DNA from: Ischnura elegans
Taxonomy: Eukaryota > Arthropoda > Insecta > Odonata > Coenagrionidae
Assembly: GCF_921293095.1 (NCBI RefSeq)
Contig: NC_060251.1
Location: forward strand, 38,359,644 to 38,423,643
DNA length: 64,000 nt
Direction: 5' to 3'
Below are positions 55,840 through 64,000 of the stretch, piece by piece. The notes beneath the pieces were generated by a model. The model was not told the DNA's origin, ran no database searches, and saw only the letters and a program-made list of their open reading frames with translations. The position numbers were made by a program, and so were the translations under genes. Numbering within the stretch: position 1 is the stretch's first letter; each line of letters starts with the position of its first letter.

Positions 55840-56439
55840 TAACTAAATCAAATGCCATTATTGCACCAAAAACAATCACAGAATTGGAGAGGGGCGTTGA
55901 ACTACGCTACAACAAAACACTATGGCCTCTCTTCTTCAATGCTGCAGTCTTCTCCTCAAAACGTAGTGAATACTCGACCTCTGACATACTTGAAGTAACT
56001 CACTTTCACTTCTTTCTTTGGGCAAACTCTGAGTAAAACTCAAGTTTAGCGCGAAATTTTCTGACGATCGGTGTCTAAGAGTAATTTGGATTTTTCATCT
56101 TCATTTTCCAAGAAAATTCGCATGTGAAGGGTGAAGAGGCTTACTCCGTTCATCCCCGGTGGCCAAAGTGCAATTTATAACTTATACAATAAGCAACTTA
56201 CATATAGCAAACAGATAGCTATGTTTGTGTTTTCCCGGTGGGTGCAATAAATGGCTTAAGCCTATTCGGCAGTCGTTTACCCTGCATGCGGTTGATGAGG
56301 CCGCTACGGAGGAGTCAGAAGGTCAATGTGCCGCGTGAGGACGAAAACAAGTTGGTCTAACGATAGAACAGGGTGGAGAAGCATTTGTAGGGGTTTTTTT
56401 GCTTCTGAATGCATTCAAGTTTTTTTAGATTACTATATA
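55840..56439. other. Gene-free stretch
   Basis: No gene or known repeat recognised. The small open frame reaching 56036 starts in the SINE and has no family resemblance. Confidence 0.35.
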
Positions 56440-56545
56440 CCCAGCTGATACGGAGGAGACAGAAGGTATGGATGGAGCGAGTACTAAGCGGGGAGGGGAT
56501 GCTGAAAATGGTGTTAGAGGGTAGAATGTTCGGGAAACTCCGACC
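56440..56545 (+). mobile_element. Non-LTR fragment (plus)
   Basis: GGAGACAGAAGGTATGGATG to GTTAGAGGGTAGAATGTTC corresponds to the RRRQNVWMERILSGEG...VLEGRML part of the LINE protein. Confidence 0.7.
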
Positions 56546-56861
56546 TCAGCATTGACTTAACTATAATGACGCAAGGCCATGACGCGGGTGGCGGCCGGAT
56601 TGGGGCGTGGTAGGACTCGATGAAATGAATATTTTTGGGTTTAATTCAATTTTTTTACATATTTTATTTTCCATAAGGAATATAAACCTCATGAATAAAC
56701 GTCTTATCTAAAAATAGTACATTTTTTCGTCCATAAAAGGTTTCCAGTTGACTTTACTTATTATTTACGTTTCTCCAAAAATCAGTCTCCTGAGAACTCC
56801 AGCGGAAGGTAATAATTGCGGAGCAAAAGTACGCATCTGAGTATATTGTTATTATTCTACC

Positions 56862-57010
56862 GATTAAGGTAGTTTTCCATGGAGTACTGAAGAAGTGATC
56901 TAGGAGCCTCCCTTTCCTTCCAGCACTGCCTTCTTCAATTCACTGTAAGGCCTACTCCCTTTCAATCTATCTCATAATCCTATTCTTTTCCCTCCTCTCC
57001 CTCATCTCCC
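56862..57010 (-). mobile_element. Non-LTR 3' end fragment (minus)
   Basis: Matches 13344-13495 closely (CCGATTAAGGTAG, CCATGGAGTA, AGGAGCCTCCCTTTCCTTCC). It is therefore the LINE 3' end in reverse orientation, a few hundred bases from the plus-strand fragment. Confidence 0.75.
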
Positions 57011-57304
57011 TGAACGTCCTTTCTTGAGAAATTTAAATAAGAAAATGGGGAGAGAGAAGTGAAAGAATTGGCATGGGAGAGGTGTAATTGAGGACTTCAT
57101 TCAATTGGACCGAGGATTGTTGCATTAATGATAACTACTCATCTTAGACTGTTGAAAGTCTTTTTTATTCCTTCAGTAGGTACTATTGCTAAAAAAACGT
57201 TGATATAGTCCATTAATTTCCTGAAATATGCATAGTTAAAATCGTGCACCAAAAACACTGTTTCTGCTCAGATAATGCACTGGAAGCGTTTAAATTTATC
57301 ATCA

Positions 57305-57350
57305 CATCATTATTATTATTATTTATATTATTATTATATATTAATAAGTT
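57305..57350. repeat. ATT microsatellite
   Basis: Runs of ATT/TTA triplets, imperfect. Confidence 0.7.
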
Positions 57351-57493
57351 AGATACGCTTCGCTGAGCAATTTTCGTTGAAGCTTGAAATAGAAGATACT
57401 TAGCAACGCAACAACAACATATTTTGACAAATATAGTTGGTAATAGGTTTCACAAGTTCACAAATAGCGTGTCACAAATTCACAATTTCCCCA

Positions 57494-57654
57494 TTACTGA
57501 TGCCCTTCCCTGTAAAAGGTTTCCGAGTTCTTTTTAGTGCAGAAATATGGTGCTCTTGACGTTGGGCATTTGTATTCATCTAGCAGGATATCGTCCAATG
57601 TCCTTGATTTGGCTCCAACTGGCTCCAGCATGTTATTCCACAGAAGGATGGACG
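57494..57654 (-). CDS. Second lipase gene exon 7 (terminal)
   Basis: Acceptor cttattag, then ASILLWNNMLEPVGAKSRTL, DDILLDEYKCP, a Lys-rich CTKKNSETF and GHQ then TAA. It parallels 33501-33661 codon for codon in length. Confidence 0.87.
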
Positions 57655-60600
57655 CTAATAAGCAATTTAAATACCATTTAACGCTTAAAGCAATGAATGA
57701 TGATAGGATTATTAATTTTAAAAACTACGATAAGCTATTATGATTGTTGTCTCCGTTTCCGGTTTCATAAACGTTTATATTTCTTTAGGTCTAAATTCTT
57801 AATCACAGGAATGCATTTTTGCATTGTTTTTGGAATAATTGGTTTTCCTATTTTTTTTCAAATAAATATGAATTCTTTACCCTTGTGAATTATTTAAGAA
57901 GGGAATAGGTAGCAATCTTCTAAAATTACCTGTTGCCAATCCTCTTTGGTTCAGATGGAAGCACTCCTTCGTCCAAATAGGAGGTCTCTCCTTCAAATAT
58001 CGTACAAGTTGTGGATTTTCTGGCTCGCCTAATTTAGTTGGACCGTTGAGAATCGCAGGAAAGGGTTGAAAAGTCACGGCAAAATCTTCTCTGCCCTCGT
58101 ATCTTCCACTTAACGTCTTTAAGAAAGAGACGTAGAGATACTCCTTGGTATGAACGAGCATTTTTGTGACAGGACACTGTATATGACATATACCATGTGT
58201 GAGAAAATTTTATGGAAAAAGGTGCTCCTCTTTCTTAAATATAATGTTTCTTAGGAGAATTCCTCAGTGTGGAAAATTAAGTGGTTAGTAAAATTTAATT
58301 ACCAAGTACTTCGAAGTGTCTTTGAAACTTTCCCAAGAAAACAGCGACGTATACTGGGAGGAGAAATATTTTGTCGCGAAATTGTGATCCTGGTTAGCCG
58401 ATGCCAGCGAATGATGGTCCATGGGGGTCATGTTGAAGAACACAACACAACGGAACCCAATGATTCAATTGATTTGCCTGGAAAGCCGAGGAGGGGAATG
58501 GAGTGGGGGGAATGAAGGATGGAGGCGCCGCACAGTGGGCGGAAATCGAAAAAAGCTGGCCAAAACCCCAATTTTTCACTATTTTTTTTAAATCCAAAAG
58601 TTACGTAGTATTGTTCTAGAATGTCTAGACACCCAAATACGTTAACTTTTTAAAATTTATTTATTCTCTTTATATGTGTAATATCCTTCGAAAAGCGATA
58701 AAAAATCGCGAAGTTCCAAATCTACGTTTTTTTAAAAAAATCTCTATGTTTGCTGCCCTGGTGTGTGAACAAAACATAAATATTGTTCTATTGGCGAATA
58801 CAAAACGATAATATATATCTTTTAGATACTATAACGCTATTCATCGTGGAAAACAAGACTTTCCGAATGGCCATAATATATTAATTAAAAATTAACTGTT
58901 TTTCGTTCAAATTTTAACTAAATCAGAGATAAACTTACTTATCTCCGCTTATCTCCGCGGAGATATTATCATCAACAGTTAGAGCGAGGTTTATTCTATG
59001 TAACGGAACGATAAAATCATGCGCATACTTGCAACTTTTCCACTTTTGTTGATAAATGTAAAATAACGCACGGCGCGTAGCGGAGCGGCGTCGCAGCGCT
59101 CGGAACAGAGGGTGTTCTGATTGTCTAATTCTTTGGAAAACTAGGATTGTAATCACACTGGCCATTCACTTTGCATTTTTCACATATTCCCTTGAATGCT
59201 TTTTGGGCGATTCCCAGCAACTGCGTTTTAATCCTTTCCTAGAACTCCGCAGTGTTCAGACCCTGTCCGCGGTTCACCCAGACGGCAATAAATAGCCCTT
59301 ATCACTGTCCCTTGCCGTCTTTTGTGTACCGCGGCAACTGGTTCCTGTGCGTAAAAGCTTCTAGGGGCACGTGCAAGGAGTATTGGTCATAAAGTGCATT
59401 TTCCTAAAATTAATTCCTGAATATTGGTTACGAGTGGAGGCCTCGAGGAAGACCATTGACGCTTTTTGAGAGAGCAAGTGATAGGTCCAAAAGAAGAAAA
59501 ACAGAATGATGTGAGAAGCAGCACTTCGAAAAAAGAATTATGTGTGGCAACTTCAATTCAGTTACGTGCCACAGGAGATGATGCTGCAGAAAAAAATATT
59601 AAATTAGCAACAAAAATCACACCAATCAGGGCCAAGAGAATACTTGACAAATGGAGAAGGAAATAAATAGCTCAATCAGAATTATCGGGGGAAGAGGCTA
59701 TTTCCCTTATTGTAACGGGCCATCTGACAAAGACGCAGTATATATTAATTCGTGAAATGGCGAGAAAACATGGCCACAAAATATACCCAAGTTACGACCA
59801 AATCAGTTTGGCAAAAAGTGCAGCATATCCTGAGGGATATCTATTTCTGAAGAAAAATGTGAAGTTAACTTGCAGTCTCTATTAAATCACACAGCCTCTA
59901 GAATAATATGTAAATGGGGTTTTAAGGGAAGTTCTGGCCATTCCCAGTACAAGCAAACATGTGAGACTCCTAATGAAAGATACGAAAGCTTGTTCGCGAC
60001 CTCTCTTGTACCACTACACTGTTAAACACCATATCAGGTAAGCACATTTAGAAATAGTAGAAATAGTAGTATTAGCACCACGCAACGTTCACATTCTGAA
60101 ACGTAAATAATAGTTTTTTTGATACAGGAAAATCTTTATCCTCGCCTCGTCTAATCCTCGCCCATCATCGACCAGATTTTGTCGAACAATAAGAATTCGA
60201 TGGACCCGAGTAACGAGAGAGGTTTCCGTGGAAGAAGAAAGATATATTAATTAGCTGATAAAGAACCTTTGACCAATTCAGATCGAAATTATTTTGGTGA
60301 CTTTCAAATTATTGCTTACAAATATTGATGGAAAGATATGGCATATAAAGATAATGATAATAACTCGTTTTTATCAATTATTTACTCTTCAATTTATATC
60401 TAAATTCTTTCATTGCTTGGTTTTGTAGGCATGCTATGCATTGGCAGAAACGAGCAGCATGAAACGCTATCTGTCAGCTGCAAATATATGAGGCTGTATT
60501 TACTAAATATTGTTGTTCCACGGCCAAAATTTATGTCAAAATTTATTCGTGGTTCTATATGCCACCTACTGTGCATTAAGTTTTGATTCACGGTGCGGCA

Positions 60601-63600
60601 GTTATTAAGGACGCAAGTATTCGTATTGGCCAGCTTTCCGAGGAGGCTTTGGAAGCAAGGAATAAAGATATTCGACGATTTAGAGAGCATCACTCGCGAA
60701 AAATAGCCATACTAGCCACTAATCACGAACTTTTTCACGGAATACTTCTTACGTGCGACCCATATATTTCATCTACTCCAAAATTTGGTAAAAATACAAA
60801 GAAGAATGTACCTGAACTAGTCAGAAAACTTCCTTTGACGAAGAAATTGATTCAGATGCTGAAGATGAAGATTCAGGATCAGATCTGGGTTTTGACTTTT
60901 CATGCGCCTAATTGATTTTTTATCGTTAATTTTACTAAATTGTGTTCGTGAGAAAGTATTAAACTGCTAATTCGTATTGAAAATAGAAGACTTATGAAGT
61001 AAATATCAAAATATTACACTGATGGAAAAATATTTGGGGTAAATACCAAAAATTAGCAACCCATCTGATGACGCAAAAACGGCCTCTCCGTCATTTTGTT
61101 TTTAGATCATCTTCTTGTAGAGATAGAGTCCCAAAAACACTAAAATTGGATTCTTCAGATCAAAAACTTCTAGAATCACCACAAATTAGCCATAAATTAG
61201 CCAAAAATTCTTCCACAGAGGTTTAGGCCAGCTTTTTTCGATTTCCGCCCACTGTGCGCCGCCGCCATAGGAGCCCGTCGACGCCTCCCGGAGAGGATGT
61301 TGATGATAGGGTGTGATAGGGAATACCCGCGTTGTCATTGAGACAACGGGGCCATCTAATAGTGATACCGTTACATGATTTACCGACGAAATCTACAGAT
61401 TTTTTTATGAGGAGAACAACCATTGGTCATTTCAATGGATAGATATATAGTTGGATAGCTGATGCCAATAGGTACCCAAATTACCGATGATGTATCGGTC
61501 GAAAACGCAACATTTCAAACTACATAAACTTTGAGGAGTTCAATCAATTATAGAGAGGAGAATCAATTATAAAATAGGGAAGAGTATTGTTTAAGCGTTA
61601 AATTCAAGAAAACGTATAGACACAATCGTGCTAAAAGGAGATCCAGGATAAGTGCGGTACGTTGAAAGGAATGACATTTTAGTTGGGAATCTTAGAATTG
61701 AATTAAACGATAAATGGTTGGATAACAATTAAATCTACTGTACTTGTACAGATATAGTACGTAATTCGAGTGGGTTAGCTGTTAGCAGTGCATAATCTTT
61801 GACTGTGACCCTAAAAATAATCGACAAAAATGTCGTAATGAATTAAATAACAGTCAATAGCCATATCTTATCGGAGAAAGACGAGTAATATAAAAACAGA
61901 GCACTAACATGAATTTTACGGTACGAGTAATTAGGAAATAAGTTAGGATAGGGATCCTTGGGTTATTTTGGAGTTGAAATACCTTTTGCTATCACTCAAA
62001 ATTGGAAATGCTTGCCAATGCTATGTCCAGCATGGAAGAAACTGTCTAACCATTACAAAGCTATACTGCTGCATAGGTTAGATATAGTGTGTTTTTATTC
62101 TTCTATCATCTCTCTCTCAAACCACAAATTCATCACAGGAGTATCAAAGGATTCAACTGGTTACACTTATTGCGAAATTCAAGGTTTTAAGGGAGAGTTT
62201 GAATTTTCATGTTGCTACACCCTTTGTTGACTGAAAGGGTGAATAATTAGTTTTTTTAAGTCAGCCAAGAATATAAGAATATTAAAGCATGCATTTGAAT
62301 TCGAGTGAAGTAATGCCATATGCCTTAAATTACCATGCAAAAGGAAATACTAAATTACCAGTTCTTCTTCAACTGCCTGATACTCTCGGACTTGTGAACT
62401 AATGTTGACCTTGGTCACCTCAATATTAGGGCTAATATATAAGCAGGAACAGAACACACGACGAATAACTTCGCATGTCAATGAACTTGGAATCCTCGCC
62501 GAGATAGTTGGATCTGGAAAATGGAAATAGTTCAGATGTTGAGCCATCGTTTCAGTGAGTGATCCATGAGGTACGGTGCAAGCCAAAACCAGGAAGTATC
62601 GTAATTCTTCACAATTCCAAACCAGGCATGCAGCACTCATCCTTCATCGGAAACGCAGGCGTTCGCCGGATACAGACTAAGCATGCCGGACAACGACACA
62701 CGGTCAGGCCTGAAACTAGGAGAGTCTAAGGACACGAACATGCAACCATGCATATAAAACTAAATGTTAGTAATGGAAAAAAGGAAAAGCTAGCATAGTA
62801 AGTGATTCATGCATGAGTTATAACATATGGAAAATTCATGCAGATAGTTATTAGGTAGTGACAAATATAATGAGTTATTTGTTAGAGAGGGAATCTGCAA
62901 TATTTCAAGGGTCTGAAACAATATTAAAATTCGTGAGATTGCGCAATTCTATTAATGATAATCACTCAAATCTCTCGTTATTTTAAGCTCAAAGATTGTT
63001 TCAGACAACGGTATTGTAGGGGTATTCCAACGTTATTTTTAAAATTGACTGTAGTAGTCTCCAAACTCGTTAGAAATTTAAATATTTAGCTCCCGTTATT
63101 TTGTGAATACATCACGCACACATTTCTGGAATGAGAAGAAGGATATAAATACTGAAAATAACGTTATAGGAATTCACTTTCCCCTGAACTATACCGCTTG
63201 TCATAAATAGAACAAGATGCCAACTGATGTTAACGATAGCACATATGTTAAAACATTTGAACTGAAATATTATGATTGCTTACTTTTTCGGTAATAGCAT
63301 ATCTGTTAAAACATTTTTACTAAAATTTATGAAAATTTACTGTCTTGGGAATACCACAAGTTGCACTAATATTTTTTTTCAAATTTATGTTCTTGCTATT
63401 ATGGTTCATTTTTTTGCTGTAGCATTTTTTAATTTTTTTAGTTAGGAATACAAGAGAACGAAACATTTTCATATCCTGAATTGGAACCAGTCTCACCTAA
63501 AATTGAAAGCAGGTTTACGTACAACCTGGGCACATGTTTGTACAAGTAGTCCAGCGCTTTTTGTAAGTGGAGAAAATGCTGTCGAGAGGAGTGCTTTTCT

Positions 63601-63656
63601 CGATCAAAGCAATGACAGGAGCAGAGGTCATTATGTCCAATAAGTATGGTGAGGAG
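57494..63656 (-). CDS. Second phospholipase B1-like lipase gene, exons 4-7 (5' end beyond window)
   Basis: Join 63656-63497, 62513-62359, 58116-57930, 57654-57494 on the minus strand. Exon lengths 160, 155, 187 and 161 equal those of the gene at 33501-44868 (161 there in exon 4 because of its extra base). Phases are 1, 0 and 1 at the three internal junctions, the same as in that gene. The visible part is about 220 residues, open throughout. It keeps the oxyanion block IGHNDLC, a Cys-rich LCSCHC, PRLYVNLLSIL, DFAVTFQPF, ECFHLNQRG and LWNNMLEPVGAKS, and ends GHQ and TAA. The gene is likely functional as far as seen. Exons 1-3, with the nucleophile serine, must lie above 64000. A Transib sits antisense in intron 5, making that intron 4.2 kb. 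Confidence 0.85.
57930..58116 (-). CDS. Second lipase gene exon 6 (catalytic His block)
   Basis: Acceptor cttaaag, donor gtaatt. It encodes TLSGRYEGREDFAVTFQPF and IWTKECFHLNQRGLAT. The His block is again E-C-F-H instead of D-C-F-H. Confidence 0.87.
58531..61256 (+). mobile_element. Transib DNA transposon relic, 2726 bp, CGCCG duplication
   Basis: Inverted termini are identical for 31 bases, beginning CACAGTGGGCGGAAATCGAA. The first seven bases equal the V(D)J signal heptamer CACAGTG, as known for Transib. The flanks are CGCCG on both sides (58526-58530 and 61257-61261), matching Transib's GC-rich 5-bp duplications. The transposase is on the plus strand and is broken. The element lies in intron 5 of the second lipase gene, antisense to it. 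Confidence 0.92.
59466..60906 (+). pseudogene. Transib transposase (RAG1-core-like), degenerate
   Basis: The pieces in order are as follows. An N-terminal frame runs 59466-59666 (LATKITPIRAKRILDKWRRK at its end). At about 59905-59965 ICKWGFKGSSGHSQYKQTCE matches the first catalytic Asp region of Transib, but Lys (59924-59926) stands at the Asp position. At 60610-60906 IRIGQLSEEALEARNKDIRR then FREHHSRKIA matches the last catalytic Glu region. There RAG1 has a similar S-E-x-x-E-x-x-N-K-x-x-x-R-F-R pattern. Stops and shifts lie between; the second Asp region was not found. The protein cannot be active. Confidence 0.85.
61262..62358. other. Intron 5 of second lipase gene, 5' part
   Basis: No element recognised. 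The plus-strand open frame 61958-62230 has no family resemblance and lies antisense in the intron. Confidence 0.35.
62359..62513 (-). CDS. Second lipase gene exon 5
   Basis: Acceptor ttttccag, donor gtaatt. It encodes PTISARIPSSLTCEVIRRVF, then CSCLYISPN and VREYQAVEEEL. The open frame continues 5' into intron, but the acceptor and the paralogue length set the start. Confidence 0.85.
62514..63496. other. Intron 4 of second lipase gene
   Basis: It contains 62920-63015, which resembles the 190-bp unit triplicated at 48400-48860 (GAGATT.CGCAATT, then TCAAATCTCTCG). Otherwise it is AT-rich and featureless. Confidence 0.4.
63497..63656 (-). CDS. Second lipase gene exon 4 (oxyanion block)
   Basis: Acceptor cttatag, donor gtgag. 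It encodes LLTILIGHNDLCSCHC, then LQKALDYLYKHVPRLYVNLL. GHND is the expected GxND motif. It is open over all 160 bases. Confidence 0.86.
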
Positions 63657-64000
63657 CTATAAGAAAAAAAGATAAAACATTTTTCGAAATTATCGACAGC
63701 TTAAGTCAAGGAAGTTCTCTCAGAAAATAATGAAATACCATTTTCAATTCCAAAACAGGTATATTCCTCCATTATTTACCATCAACTAGTAGAAATAACA
63801 TTTTACCAAACAATGGCCAAAAATAGCGCTTAAAAATTATAATTTTATTTAAGGTCTTAGGATGATATTAATCTGAGCATAAGAAAAGTATTGATTAAAA
63901 CTAAGTTGCTATTTACACTATTTCCTGATTTTCCGGTCGTATATGCCGAATAAAATTACGCATCATGCCAGTTTATTTTTAGTTATTGTCATTAAAATAC
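63657..64000. other. Start of intron 3 of second lipase gene
   Basis: No exon 3-like sequence is visible up to the window end, so intron 3 is longer than its 92-base counterpart (35937-36028). Confidence 0.4.

Noticed and set aside
62350-62640. Whole 96-residue frame as coding sequence
   Set aside because: The paralogue's exon length and the ttttccag acceptor restrict the exon to 62359-62513.

Overview
The window is repeat-rich, AT-rich eukaryotic nuclear DNA with GT-AG introns, tRNA-derived SINE heads and many arthropod-type transposons (Transib, piggyBac, hAT, PIF/Harbinger, Helitron, mariner, Penelope-like and non-LTR elements). I read it as an arthropod, most likely insect, genome. The species cannot be told from the sequence.

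The only host genes I can support are phospholipase B1-like (SGNH/GDSL-family) lipase genes, all on the minus strand. One, exons 33501-44868, can be modelled in full: seven exons from a signal-peptide exon to a stop. It carries a one-base frameshift in exon 4. A second, exons 57494-63656, enters the window with its last four exons and keeps identical intron phases and near-identical exon lengths. Two further copies of exon 1 lie alone: an open one at 22586-22744 and a decayed one at 46250-46387. No other exons of the gene expected to go with 22586-22744 were found.

This follows a tandem segmental duplication with a period of about 23.5 kb. Copy A is 1-8130 (cut by the window edge), copy B 22538-31823, copy C 46200-52643. 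The two lipase genes sit in the corresponding slots between copies, at 33.5-44.9 kb and from 57.5 kb to beyond the window. The first slot (8.1-22.5 kb) instead holds unrelated repeats: a non-LTR element between 300-bp inverted repeats, a Helitron helicase fragment, CR1-like and mariner fragments, and a PIF-type MITE.

Because the copies can be compared, several insertions have empty sites in a sister copy. These include a 989-bp hAT element (8-bp duplication), a 461-bp PIF-type MITE (TAA duplication), a 2556-bp piggyBac relic (TTAA) and a Helitron inserted between A and T. The most striking mobile element is a 2726-bp Transib relic at 58531-61256 inside intron 5 of the partial lipase gene. It has CACAGTG termini like the V(D)J signal heptamer, a CGCCG target duplication and RAG1-like transposase remnants. 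No rRNA gene, functional tRNA gene, CRISPR array or bacterial operon was seen.
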